Assembly: GCA_963774305.1 (NCBI GenBank)
Contig: CAVZEM010000003.1
Span: forward strand, 186,001 to 250,000
DNA length: 64,000 nt
Origin: DASUPK01 sp963774305
GTDB lineage: Bacteria > Actinomycetota > Thermoleophilia > Solirubrobacterales > 70-9
Direction: 5' to 3'
In this document: positions 7,990-16,723 of the stretch, piece by piece
Layout of the letters: the number at the start of each line of letters is the position of its first letter
Numbering within the stretch: the stretch's first letter is position 1
Made by a program: the position numbers and the translations under genes
Notes under the pieces: model-generated
What the model was told of the DNA's origin: nothing
Database searches by the model: none
What the model saw: the letters and a program-made list of their open reading frames with translations, nothing else

Positions 7990-8694
7990 ATGATCACCAG
8001 CCCACAGAACGAGAAGCTCAAGCTGATCCGCCGCCTCGGCAGGCGGCGCAGCCGGGAGCGTGAGGGCCTGTTCGTCGCCGAGGGCGAGGACCTGCTCGCC
8101 GCGGCGCGGGACGCCGGTGCTGAGCCCGTCGAGCTGCTGACGGCGGCGGGCGAGGGCCTGGGCGGGACGGAGGTGGAGCCCGCCCTGCTTGCCGATGTCT
8201 CGAAGCTCGGCTCCGGGACACGGGCGATCGGCGTCTGGCGGGAGGCCTGGGCCGAGGCGCCGGTAGCGCCCTGCGTCTACCTGCACGGGGTCTCCGACCC
8301 GGGCAACGTCGGCACCGTGATCCGCACGGCCAATGCGCTGGTCGGCGGGTCCGTCGTCCTCGGCCCGGACTGCGCGGATCCATACGGAGCCCACGCGGTC
8401 AGGGCGAGCATGGGAGCTGTCTTCGCCCAGCCGCTGCTGCGCGGTCGAGTCGACGCGACCCCCGGACCACGGGCCGCGCTGGTGGCGCACGGCGGCGAGC
8501 CGCTCGAAGCGCTCGCCGGCGCCGTGACGCTCTGCCTCGGCGCGGAGCGCGAGGGGCTGCCGGCCGAGGTGTTGGAGAGCTGCGACGTCAGGGTGACGAT
8601 CCCCGTGCGTGAGAGTGCGGAGTCACTGAACGTCGCGGCAGCGGCGGCAATCGCCCTGCACCGGATAGCGTCCGCTGGAGACGGCGATGGTTGA
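7990..8694 (+). CDS. SpoU-family (SPOUT) RNA 2'-O-methyltransferase
   Basis: Probably methylates a 2'-OH of 23S rRNA (TsnR/RlmB-type) using SAM. The 234 aa comprise an N-terminal RNA-binding substrate domain (SPQNEKLKLIRRLGRRRSRER, EGEDLL) and a SPOUT knot with the three motifs DPGNVGTVIRTA, GAEREGLP and IPVRESAESLNVAAAAAIALH. It starts at ATG 7990 and its 3' end overlaps the pheS ATG by 8 bp. This position between rplT and pheS is common in Gram-positive bacteria. The exact target nucleotide cannot be told. Confidence 0.92.
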   Translation: MITSPQNEKLKLIRRLGRRRSREREGLFVAEGEDLLAAARDAGAEPVELLTAAGEGLGGTEVEPALLADVSKLGSGTRAIGVWREAWAEAPVAPCVYLHGVSDPGNVGTVIRTANALVGGSVVLGPDCADPYGAHAVRASMGAVFAQPLLRGRVDATPGPRAALVAHGGEPLEALAGAVTLCLGAEREGLPAEVLESCDVRVTIPVRESAESLNVAAAAAIALHRIASAGDGDG

Positions 8695-9805
8695 GCGCAT
8701 CGAAGAGATCCGGGACGAGGCGGCCGAGGCGATCCGCTCTGCCTCGACGACCGCAGAGCTCGAGGAGCTCCGCATCCGGTACCTGGGGCGGAAGGCGGAG
8801 CTCACGCAGATCCTGCGCGGAATCTCCGACCTGCCGACTGACGAGCGCGGCCCGGTCGGCAAGTCGGGCAACGAGGCCCGCACGGAGCTCGAGAGGCTGC
8901 TCGGGGACCGGAGCGCGGAGCTCGACGCCAGCGAGCTGGGGACCAGGCTGGCGGAGGATGCGATCGACGTCACTCTGCCCGGTGCGCCGCCGGTACCGGC
9001 CGGAGCGCAGAACCCGCTGCTGCGGACGCAGCGGGAGATCGAGGACATCTTCGTAGGGCTCGGCTACCGGGTGATGGAGGGGCCCGAGGTCGAGCTCGAC
9101 TACTACAACTTCACCGCGCTCAACCATCCGCCGGGCCACCCGGCGCGGATGGCGCAGGACACCTTCTACGTGGACCCCGCGACGCTGCGGAAGGACCTCC
9201 GCATCCCCTCGAATGGAGATGAGCTGCCGCTTGGGCCGGAGGACGTGGTCCTGCGCACCCACACCTCCCCGATGCAGGTGCGCTCAATGGAGTCGCAGCC
9301 GCCGCCGATCTTCATCGTCGTCCCCGGGCGCTGCTACCGCTCGGACCCCTTCGACGCGACCCACAGCCCGATCTTCCACCAGGTCGAGGGGCTTGCCGTC
9401 GGCCCCGACATCACGCTTGCCGACCTGAAGGGGACTCTCGACGAGTTCGCACGCGCGATCTTCGGGCCGGAGCGCGAGACGCGCTTCCGGCCGGGTTTCT
9501 TCCCGTTCACCGAGCCCAGCGTCGAGGTCGACGTCTCCTGCTTCCGCTGCGGCGGCAGCGGGCAGCTGCCCGACGGCTCGCGCGACCCGCTGTGCAAGGG
9601 AATCGGATGGATCGAGATCCTCGGCGCGGGGATGGTCGACCCCAACGTCTACGGATTCGTGCGCGACTCCGGATACGACCCCGAGGAGATCCAGGGCTTC
9701 GCCTTCGGGATGGGGATCGAGCGGATCGCGATGCTCAAGTACGGGGTCCCCGATCTGCGCAAGTTCTTCGAGAACGACGTTCGCGTGCTGGAGCAGTTCC
9801 GATGA
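8687..9805 (+). CDS. pheS: Phenylalanyl-tRNA synthetase alpha subunit
   Basis: Catalytic subunit of the alpha2-beta2 enzyme; 372 aa. It has an N-terminal coiled-coil tRNA-binding arm (about 1-90), class II motif 2 (RCYRSDPFDATHSPIFHQVEGL region) and motif 3 (GFAFGMGIERIAMLKYG). A cysteine-containing insert (CFRCGGSG) lies between them. It starts at ATG 8687 inside the upstream methylase gene and ends in ATGA shared with pheT. Confidence 0.97.
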   Translation: MVERIEEIRDEAAEAIRSASTTAELEELRIRYLGRKAELTQILRGISDLPTDERGPVGKSGNEARTELERLLGDRSAELDASELGTRLAEDAIDVTLPGAPPVPAGAQNPLLRTQREIEDIFVGLGYRVMEGPEVELDYYNFTALNHPPGHPARMAQDTFYVDPATLRKDLRIPSNGDELPLGPEDVVLRTHTSPMQVRSMESQPPPIFIVVPGRCYRSDPFDATHSPIFHQVEGLAVGPDITLADLKGTLDEFARAIFGPERETRFRPGFFPFTEPSVEVDVSCFRCGGSGQLPDGSRDPLCKGIGWIEILGAGMVDPNVYGFVRDSGYDPEEIQGFAFGMGIERIAMLKYGVPDLRKFFENDVRVLEQFR

Positions 9806-12264
9806 GGGCGCCGGACTCCTGGCTGCGCTCCTACTGCGATCCGAAGCTCTCGGTCGAGGAGCTGGCGGACGAGCTCGCGATGCACTCGATCGAGGTCGAG
9901 CGGATCACCCATGCCGGCGCTCCCGACCCGGAGGGGTTCGTGGTGGGCAAGGTGCTCTCGGTCGAGAAGCATCCCGACGCGGACAAGCTGAGCGTATGCG
10001 AGGTGGACGCCGGGGACGGCGGCCGGACCATCGTCTGCGGCGCTCCCAACGTCGCCGCCGGACAGACGGTGCCCGTTGCGCTGCCCGGCGCGGTGATGCC
10101 CGACGGCACCAAGCTCGGCAAGGCGCAGCTGCGCGGAGTCGAGTCGAACGGAATGATCCTCTCGGAGGCCGAGCTCGAGATTGGCGACGATGCGGCCGGG
10201 ATCGCGGTGTTGGACGGGGACGGGTGGGATCCGGGAACCCCGCTGGGCGAGGTGATACCCGTCTCCGATCCGGTGATCGAGCTCGAGCCGACCTCAAACC
10301 GCGTGGATTGCTTCGGCATCTACGGCGTGGCGCGGGAGGTTCACGCGGTCACCGGCGATTCGCTGGCGGAAGCTCCCTGGGACGACGACGCCGAGGCGAC
10401 CGGCGAGGGTGACGTCTCCGACTACGCCTCGGTGACAGTCGAAGTCCCCGAGCTCTGCCCGCGCTTCACCGCCAGGGTCTTCACCGACGTGGAGGTCGGG
10501 CCCTCGCCGCTCTGGCTCAAGGCGCGGCTGATCGGCGCCGGGATGAGGCCGATCAACAACGTCGTTGACATCACCAACTACGTGATGCTGCTGACCGCCC
10601 AGCCCCTGCACGCATTCGATCTCGCCAAGGTGCCCGACGGGGCGCTGATCGTCCGAGCTGCGAAGAAGGGCGAGAAGATGACGACGCTCGACGGCGTGGA
10701 ACGCACCTTCGATGAGGACGCCGTTCTCGTCTGCGACCGCAACGGCCCCTCGGGGATCGCGGGGATCATGGGCGGCGAGGTCTCGGAGGTCTCGGAGGTG
10801 ACCACACGGGTCCTGCTTGAGGTGGCCACCTGGAATGGGGTGAACATCCTTCGCACCTCCCGGAAGCTGGGGCTGCGCACTGACGCGTCCAACCGCTTCG
10901 AGAAGCAGCTTCACCCGGAGCTGGCGCTGCGCGCGCAGCGGATCGCCTCTCAGCTGATGGTCGAGCTCTGCGGAGCGAAGCTGGTGCCGGGGATGATCGA
11001 CGAGGCGGCCGACGTTCCTGAGCGGCACCGGCTGCGGCTCCGCCACGAGCGGGTGGCGCGGCTCCTCGGCATGGAGATCTCGCCCGATCAGTGCGCCGAA
11101 TACCTGGAGCGCCTCGATTTCGAAGTCGAGCGCGATGGGGACGACCTCGAGGCGACGGTTCCCTTCCATCGCCACTACGACGTCACCAGGGAGGTCGACC
11201 TGATCGAGGAGGTCGGCCGGATCCATGGCTACGCGAAGAACCTGTCCGGGACGCTGCCGTCCACGAGCGGCCAGGCCGGCAGGCTGACGCGGGAGCAGCG
11301 CCTGCGCCGCAGGGCCGAGGACGCGATGCGCGACCTAGGGTTCGACGCGGTCGTCAACCTCAGCCTCACCGATCCCGGCGTGCCGGGGAGGCTCCAGATC
11401 CCGGAGGGCGATCTGAGGTCGGAGCCGATCCGGGTCTCGAACCCGCTCTCCGCTGAGCACTCGGTCGAGCGGACCGCCCTGGTGGGGTCCCTGCTCGACG
11501 CCGCGAGCTACAACCGGGCCCACGGCGCCGAGAGTGTCGCGCTCTTCGAGTCGGGTCGCGCCTACCTGCGCGAGGGGAGCCTGCCCCAGGACGGCGTCCT
11601 CGCCGGCAAGTTCGTCGGCGAGCGTCCCGCACCCGCCTTCGAGCCGTGGCGGATCGGCTCGGTCGCCATCGGCGCCCTGCGCCCGGGCTCATGGCGCGGC
11701 GAGGCCATCGAGGCGGACTTCTATTCGGTCAAGGCCGTGCTCGAGGCGCTCGCGGGGCAGCTCGGCGCAGTCGTCGAGGTCGTCCCCGGAGAGGAGCCCT
11801 TCCTCCATCCGGGCCGCAGCGGACGGGTCCTCGTCGAGGGCCAGGACAGCGGCTGGATCGGCGAGATCCATCCGCTCGTCTGCCGGAGGTGGGACCTCGA
11901 CGCCGCCGCCGGCTTCGAGGTCGACCTCGCTCCCCTGGTCGCCGCATCGCGGGTCGGGGATGAGACCTACGAGGACGTGATCTCCTATCCGGCGGTCCAC
12001 CAGGACATCGCGGTGGTCGTCGACGACGCGGTCCCTGCCGCCGAGGTGCGCGCGGCCGTGCTCGAGGGCGGCGGCGAGCTGCTCCGCTCCGCCGAGGTCT
12101 TCGACCTGTATCGCGGCGAGCAGGTCGGCGAGGGGCGCAAGAGCCTCGCGCTGCGGCTCACCTTCCGCGCGGCCGACCGCACGCTCACAGATGAGGAGGT
12201 CGCCGAGCGGAGGAGCGCAATCGAAACCGCCGTCGAGCAGATCGGGGGGTCGCTCCGTGAATAG
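9802..12264 (+). CDS. pheT: Phenylalanyl-tRNA synthetase beta subunit
   Basis: The 820-aa beta subunit. The start is ATG 9802 (MRAPDSWLRSYC), overlapping the pheS stop as ATGA; the upstream in-frame extension lies within pheS. Domains: EMAP-type tRNA-binding (about 40-150; VGKVLSVEKHPDADKLSVCEV), B3/B4 editing, B5 and a C-terminal FDX-ACB domain (YPAVHQDIAVVVDD). The segment GGEVSEVSEVTT carries a 9-bp duplication (GAGGTCTCG twice) relative to the usual GGxxSEVT. The stop overlaps argC by 8 bp. Confidence 0.97.
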   Translation: MRAPDSWLRSYCDPKLSVEELADELAMHSIEVERITHAGAPDPEGFVVGKVLSVEKHPDADKLSVCEVDAGDGGRTIVCGAPNVAAGQTVPVALPGAVMPDGTKLGKAQLRGVESNGMILSEAELEIGDDAAGIAVLDGDGWDPGTPLGEVIPVSDPVIELEPTSNRVDCFGIYGVAREVHAVTGDSLAEAPWDDDAEATGEGDVSDYASVTVEVPELCPRFTARVFTDVEVGPSPLWLKARLIGAGMRPINNVVDITNYVMLLTAQPLHAFDLAKVPDGALIVRAAKKGEKMTTLDGVERTFDEDAVLVCDRNGPSGIAGIMGGEVSEVSEVTTRVLLEVATWNGVNILRTSRKLGLRTDASNRFEKQLHPELALRAQRIASQLMVELCGAKLVPGMIDEAADVPERHRLRLRHERVARLLGMEISPDQCAEYLERLDFEVERDGDDLEATVPFHRHYDVTREVDLIEEVGRIHGYAKNLSGTLPSTSGQAGRLTREQRLRRRAEDAMRDLGFDAVVNLSLTDPGVPGRLQIPEGDLRSEPIRVSNPLSAEHSVERTALVGSLLDAASYNRAHGAESVALFESGRAYLREGSLPQDGVLAGKFVGERPAPAFEPWRIGSVAIGALRPGSWRGEAIEADFYSVKAVLEALAGQLGAVVEVVPGEEPFLHPGRSGRVLVEGQDSGWIGEIHPLVCRRWDLDAAAGFEVDLAPLVAASRVGDETYEDVISYPAVHQDIAVVVDDAVPAAEVRAAVLEGGGELLRSAEVFDLYRGEQVGEGRKSLALRLTFRAADRTLTDEEVAERRSAIETAVEQIGGSLRE

Positions 12265-13273
12265 GGTCCTGGTCGCCGGAGCCTCGGGGTATGCCGGGGC
12301 GCTTGCGGCCGAGCTGATCAGAAAGCACCCGACCCTCGAGCTGGCGCGGGTCACTGCGCGGACCGATGCCGGGAAGCGGCTGAACGAGCTCTACCCGCAG
12401 TACGGGGTCGATCTGGTGCTCGGGGAGCCGGCGGGCGAGGACGGGGCGGATGTCGACGCCGCGATCGTCGCCTACCCGCACGGCGCCGCCGCGCCGGTCG
12501 TCGCGGCGCTCCGGGAAGGAGGCACGAAGGTGGTCGACCTGTCGGCGGACTTCCGGCTCCACGACCTTGAGACCTACGGGCGCTGGTATGGGGAGCACGG
12601 CGCCCCGCAACTGCTCGGCGACGCGGTCTACGGCCTCACCGAGCTTCACCGCGACGCGATCGCGGGCTCCGATCTGGTCGCAAACCCGGGCTGCTACCCG
12701 ACCGCCAGCATCCTGGCGCTCGCCCCGCTGGCCGCCGAGGGGCTGATCGGGGACGTGGTGATCGACGCCAAGTCCGGCGTCTCGGGCGCCGGTCGCGCCG
12801 CCGAGGAGGAGATGGCCGTCGTCAAGGAGACCGAGGACACCAAGCCGTACAAGGTGGCCGGGCATCGGCACACGCCCGAGATCGCCCAGGAGCTCACCGA
12901 GCTGGCCGGAGGGAATGGCGCCGGGCCTGGAGAGGCCGGACTGACCTTCGTGCCGCACCTGATGCCCTACGACCAGGGTGAGCTGGTCAGCTGTTACGTG
13001 CGGACCACCAAGCCGATCGACGCCGCGACGATGCTCTCGCTCTACGAGGAGCGCTACGGCGCAGAGCCGTTCGTCGAGGTGACCGCCGAGCCGCCGGGCG
13101 TGAGCGGCGTTCGCGGGACCAACCTCTGCCGGATTCACCTCGCCCTCAACGAGGCGTCGGGGCGGGCGATGGCGTTCGCATCGATCGACAACCTCTGGAA
13201 GGGCGCCGCCTCGCAGGCGATCCAGAACCTGAACCTGATGCTGGGGCTGCCCGAGGGAGAGGGCATCTCGTGA
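12257..13273 (+). CDS. argC: N-acetyl-gamma-glutamyl-phosphate reductase
   Basis: Third step of arginine synthesis: NADPH reduction of N-acetylglutamyl phosphate. 338 aa from GTG 12257 (MNRVLVAGASGYAG), overlapping the pheT end. NAD(P)-binding GASGYAG at the N-terminus, active-site cysteine in NPGCYPT, and HRHTPEIAQEL later. The argJ GTG overlaps its stop (GTGA), so argC-J-B form a coupled operon. Confidence 0.96.
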   Translation: MNRVLVAGASGYAGALAAELIRKHPTLELARVTARTDAGKRLNELYPQYGVDLVLGEPAGEDGADVDAAIVAYPHGAAAPVVAALREGGTKVVDLSADFRLHDLETYGRWYGEHGAPQLLGDAVYGLTELHRDAIAGSDLVANPGCYPTASILALAPLAAEGLIGDVVIDAKSGVSGAGRAAEEEMAVVKETEDTKPYKVAGHRHTPEIAQELTELAGGNGAGPGEAGLTFVPHLMPYDQGELVSCYVRTTKPIDAATMLSLYEERYGAEPFVEVTAEPPGVSGVRGTNLCRIHLALNEASGRAMAFASIDNLWKGAASQAIQNLNLMLGLPEGEGIS

Positions 13274-14436
13274 GCTCGGCAACGCGAACCTTCTTCCGCT
13301 CACGATGGGTGGACCCGCCCGAGGACCTCGAGCAGCTCGATCCAGCGCAGCTGGCGCCGGGCTTCCGCGCCGCCGGCGTTGCCTGTGGCCTGAAGGGTGG
13401 CGGTGCGACCGATGTCGGCGTGCTGGCCTGCGATGCGCCGGAGGTGAGCTCGGCGCTGGCCCTGACCCGCAACGCGGCGGCCGCCGCGCCGATCCGGGTG
13501 TGCCGGCAGGAGTGCGACGCCGACGGCCTGCGGGCGGTTGCGGTCAATTCCGGCAATGCCAATGCGGCAACCGGCGAGCAGGGCTATCGCGACGCTCTGG
13601 CGATGCGCGACGCGGCCGCGGAGGCGCTCGGCGTGGAGACACGGGCGGTTGCCGTCGCGGAGACGGGCACGATCGGCGTCCCGCTTGACATCCAGGCCGT
13701 CACGACGGGCGTGGTCGAGGCCGTTCAGGGCCTCTCGGCCGAAGGCGGGGAGGAGTTCTCCACGGCGATCATGACCACCGACAGCGGCCCGAAACGCTGC
13801 ACCGTTCGCTCGGGCGGTGTCACCGTCTCAGCTCAGGCGAAGGGCGCCGGAATGATCGAGCCGGGATTCGCAACGATGCTCTGCTTCGTCCAGACGGACG
13901 CTGAGGTCCCAGACCCGGAGGGGGCCCTGCGCTCGGCCCTGGCCGATTCCATGGAGCGGATCACGGTGGACGGGCAGATGAGCACCAACGACACCGTGCT
14001 CCTACAGGCCACCGGCGCGGCCGGTGCCCCGCTGCCGGACGGGCTGCTCGAGGCCGTGCTGCTGCAGCTGGCTCTGGAGATCGTCGCCGACGGCGAGGGC
14101 GCCACCCGGGTGGGACGGGTTGAGGTGACCGGCGCGGCGGACGCGGACGAGGCCGAGCGCGTGGCGCGCGCCATCGCAAACTCACCCTTGGTCAAGACGG
14201 CCCTCTTCGGCCGCGACTCCAACTGGGGCCGGATCGCGCAGGCCGCGGGCATGGCGCTGGCGGGGGAGGAGCTCGAGGAGCTCGGACCCGACAGGATCCA
14301 GGCGGCGGAGCTGGCGGCGGAGCTGCCCGAGGCCGAGCTCTCCATTCACCTCGGCCGCGGCGACGCTCGTGGACACGTCTACTTCAGCGACCTCACCCAC
14401 GACTACATCCGGATCAACGCGGAGTACACGACATGA
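13270..14436 (+). CDS. argJ: Glutamate N-acetyltransferase / ornithine acetyltransferase
   Basis: Recycles the acetyl group from N-acetylornithine to glutamate. The 388-aa precursor is expected to self-cleave at the conserved Ala-Thr in GMIEPGFATML (the usual motif is GMIxPxMATML), giving alpha and beta chains. The beta chain carries MERITVDGQMSTNDT and RDSNWGRI. The C-terminus (HVYFSDLTHDYIRINAEYTT) is canonical. GTG 13270 is coupled to argC. The first 40 residues are less conserved, so a slightly later start is possible. Confidence 0.95.
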   Translation: MSSATRTFFRSRWVDPPEDLEQLDPAQLAPGFRAAGVACGLKGGGATDVGVLACDAPEVSSALALTRNAAAAAPIRVCRQECDADGLRAVAVNSGNANAATGEQGYRDALAMRDAAAEALGVETRAVAVAETGTIGVPLDIQAVTTGVVEAVQGLSAEGGEEFSTAIMTTDSGPKRCTVRSGGVTVSAQAKGAGMIEPGFATMLCFVQTDAEVPDPEGALRSALADSMERITVDGQMSTNDTVLLQATGAAGAPLPDGLLEAVLLQLALEIVADGEGATRVGRVEVTGAADADEAERVARAIANSPLVKTALFGRDSNWGRIAQAAGMALAGEELEELGPDRIQAAELAAELPEAELSIHLGRGDARGHVYFSDLTHDYIRINAEYTT

Positions 14437-15272
14437 CCTCCTCGATCGAGACCCTGCTCGAGGCGCTCCCCTACATCAGGGAGTTCCACGGTCGCACGAT
14501 CGTGATCAAGTACGGCGGCGCGGCGATGCAGGACGAGGAGCTCCGCGAGGCCTTCGCCCGTGACGTGGTCCTCCTCAAGTATGTCGGGATGAACCCGGTG
14601 ATCGTCCACGGTGGCGGTCCCGAGATCACCCACTACATGGAGCGGATGGGGATGGAGGTCAAGTTCGTCGAGGGCCTGCGCGTCTCCGACGCCGAGACCG
14701 TCGAGGTGGCGAAGATGGTCCTGCTCGGCAAGGTCAACTCCGACATCCTCACCCGGCTGAGTCGCCACGGGCAGCCGGCGGTCGGCCTGGGTGGGGAGGA
14801 CGGATCGCTCTTCGAGGTCAAGCCGGTGCCGCAGTCGGCCGACGTCGGCTTCGTCGGTGAGATCACCAGCGTCAATGTCGACGTGATCGACCACATCGCC
14901 GAGGACTACGTGCCGGTGATCGCCTCGGTGGGCACCGATCGCGAGGGCGCCTCCTACAACGTGAACGCCGACGAGGCGGCGGGCAAGGTGGCGGCGGCGA
15001 TGCCCGCACACAAGGCGATCTTCCTGACCGACGTGGACGGCTGGCTCCGGGACCCCGACGACCCTGGGTCGCGGATCTCGCAGGCCACGGCTGACGAGGT
15101 CAGGGCCGCGCTCGACTCGGTCGGGGGCGGCATGCGACCCAAGCTGACCGCCTGCGTCGACGCGATCGCGGGCGGGGTGGAGGCGACCCACATCGTCGAT
15201 GGACGCCGGCCGCACTCGCTGCTGCTCGAGCTCTTCACCGACGCCGGCATCGGCACCAAGATCACCGCATGA
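14433..15272 (+). CDS. argB: N-acetylglutamate kinase
   Basis: Phosphorylates N-acetylglutamate; 279 aa of the amino-acid kinase fold. Motifs: IVIKYGGAAM (phosphate binding), VHGGGPEI, and AAAMPAHKAIFLTDVDG. An N-terminal helix of about 20 residues precedes the core, as in arginine-inhibited hexameric NAGKs, so feedback inhibition is plausible but not proven. The ATG overlaps the argJ stop (ATGA). Confidence 0.96.
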   Translation: MTSSIETLLEALPYIREFHGRTIVIKYGGAAMQDEELREAFARDVVLLKYVGMNPVIVHGGGPEITHYMERMGMEVKFVEGLRVSDAETVEVAKMVLLGKVNSDILTRLSRHGQPAVGLGGEDGSLFEVKPVPQSADVGFVGEITSVNVDVIDHIAEDYVPVIASVGTDREGASYNVNADEAAGKVAAAMPAHKAIFLTDVDGWLRDPDDPGSRISQATADEVRAALDSVGGGMRPKLTACVDAIAGGVEATHIVDGRRPHSLLLELFTDAGIGTKITA

Positions 15273-15282
15273 GGGCGGGCAG

Positions 15283-16455
15283 ATGAAGCTCGCCGAGCTC
15301 CAGGAGCTCGAGTCCCGCTGGGTGATGCGGACCTATGCACGCATGCCCGTGGAGTTCGTGCGCGGTGACGGCGCTCGACTATGGGACTCCGAGGGCAATC
15401 AGTACCTGGACTTCCTTGCCGGGATCTCGGTCTGCTCGGTGGGCCACTGTCACCCGGCCGTCGTCGAGGCGGTCCGCGAACAGGTCGGAAGGCTGACCCA
15501 CACGTCGAACCTCTATCTGACCGAGGGTGGGGTACGGCTGGCCGAGCGGCTCTGCGAGTCAAGTCTCGGCGGCAGGGCCTTCCTCTGCAACTCGGGCACG
15601 GAGGCCAACGAGTGCGTGATCAAGCTGGTCCGCAAGCACGCGCACGGCCGGAGCATCTCGAAGCCGGAGATCGTGGTGCTCGAGGGGGCCTTCCACGGGC
15701 GGACGATGGGCTCCCTCTCGGCAACGCCTGGGCTGGCGACCAACGAGAGCTTCACCCCCTATCTGCCTGGCTTCGCACCGGTGCCGCGCGAGAACGTCGA
15801 TGCGCTGCGGGCCGCCGTCGGCGACCGGACCGCCGCGGTGATGCTCGAGCCGATCCAGGGCGAGACCGGCGTCCACGTGATTCCGGACGAGATGGTCGCC
15901 GCGGCGCGCGAGCTCTGTGATGCGACCGGCGCGCTGCTGATCTTCGACGAGATCCAGACGGGGATGGGCCGCACCGGCTCTCTCTGGGCCTACGAGCAGA
16001 TGTCGGTCAGGCCGGATGTGATGACGACGGCCAAGGCGCTCGGTGGCGGTTTGCCGGTGGGGGCGTGCGTGACCAGCCCCGAGACCGCCGACGTCCTCGA
16101 GCGGGGCGATCACGGTTCCACCTTCGCCGGCGGGCCGCTGGTGGCGGCGGCCTCGCTGGCGGCATTCGACGTGCTCGATGATGGCGAGCTCCTGCGCCGC
16201 GTCAGGGAGCTCGGCGGCAAGCTCAGCGAGCGCTTGATGGGGATCGACGCGATCTCGGAGGTCCGCGGCCGCGGACTGATGCTCGGCGCCCGGCTGCGAG
16301 GAGTTGATGCGAAGGACGCCGCCGCCCGGGCCCTCGAGGCCGGCCTGATCGTGAATCCGATCGGCAGCGACACCCTGCGCTTCCTGCCGCCACTGGTGAT
16401 CGGTGAGGCCGAGATCGACGAGGCAGTGGACATCCTCGGCCGGACCCTGCTCTAG
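15283..16455 (+). CDS. argD: Acetylornithine aminotransferase
   Basis: PLP enzyme converting N-acetylglutamate semialdehyde to N-acetylornithine. 390 aa from ATG 15283 (MKLAELQELESRW), 10 nt after argB with GAGGGCGGG upstream. Class III aminotransferase motifs: SGTEANE, FHGRTMGSLS, FDEIQTGMGRTG and the PLP lysine in TTAKALGGGLPVG. It is the last gene of argCJBD. argG lies at 41.6 kb; argF, argH and argR are not in the window. Confidence 0.95.
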   Translation: MKLAELQELESRWVMRTYARMPVEFVRGDGARLWDSEGNQYLDFLAGISVCSVGHCHPAVVEAVREQVGRLTHTSNLYLTEGGVRLAERLCESSLGGRAFLCNSGTEANECVIKLVRKHAHGRSISKPEIVVLEGAFHGRTMGSLSATPGLATNESFTPYLPGFAPVPRENVDALRAAVGDRTAAVMLEPIQGETGVHVIPDEMVAAARELCDATGALLIFDEIQTGMGRTGSLWAYEQMSVRPDVMTTAKALGGGLPVGACVTSPETADVLERGDHGSTFAGGPLVAAASLAAFDVLDDGELLRRVRELGGKLSERLMGIDAISEVRGRGLMLGARLRGVDAKDAAARALEAGLIVNPIGSDTLRFLPPLVIGEAEIDEAVDILGRTLL

Positions 16456-16458
16456 GAT
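16453..16458 (+). promoter_or_regulatory. -10 element of a leaderless promoter overlapping the argD stop
   Basis: TAGGAT begins with the argD stop codon and lies 7 nt upstream of the GTG at 16466. Confidence 0.4.
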
Positions 16459-16465
16459 CGCGCCC

Positions 16466-16723
16466 GTGAACCCTCGCGCGCGGTGGACAATCGGCATCCT
16501 GGTCGCCGTCGTGATCGGGCTTGTGGTTGGGCTGATCATCGTGGTGGGCGACGACAACAACCAGTCGAATACGACCAGCTCGGTCAGCTCGACGGCGTCG
16601 GCGACGACCGCACCGACCACCACCTCCGAGACGACCACGTCGACTCGCACCCAGACGAACGGGGGAACCTCCGTCCCGAACTCGGGGGGGTCGACCACCC
16701 CGGGCGGCACGGGGGGCTTGTAG
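16466..16723 (+). CDS. Small single-pass membrane protein with Ser/Thr-rich tail
   Basis: 85 aa from GTG 16466 (MNPRARWTIG). One transmembrane helix (residues about 8-27, ILVAVVIGLVVGLIIVVG) is followed by an external low-complexity tail rich in Thr, Ser and Gly (TTSSVSSTASATTAPTTT). The stop TAG is directly followed by the TTG start of the epimerase-deacetylase gene, so the two are probably cotranscribed. It could be a small anchor or a glycosylated surface protein. No family recognised. Confidence 0.6.
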   Translation: MNPRARWTIGILVAVVIGLVVGLIIVVGDDNNQSNTTSSVSSTASATTAPTTTSETTTSTRTQTNGGTSVPNSGGSTTPGGTGGL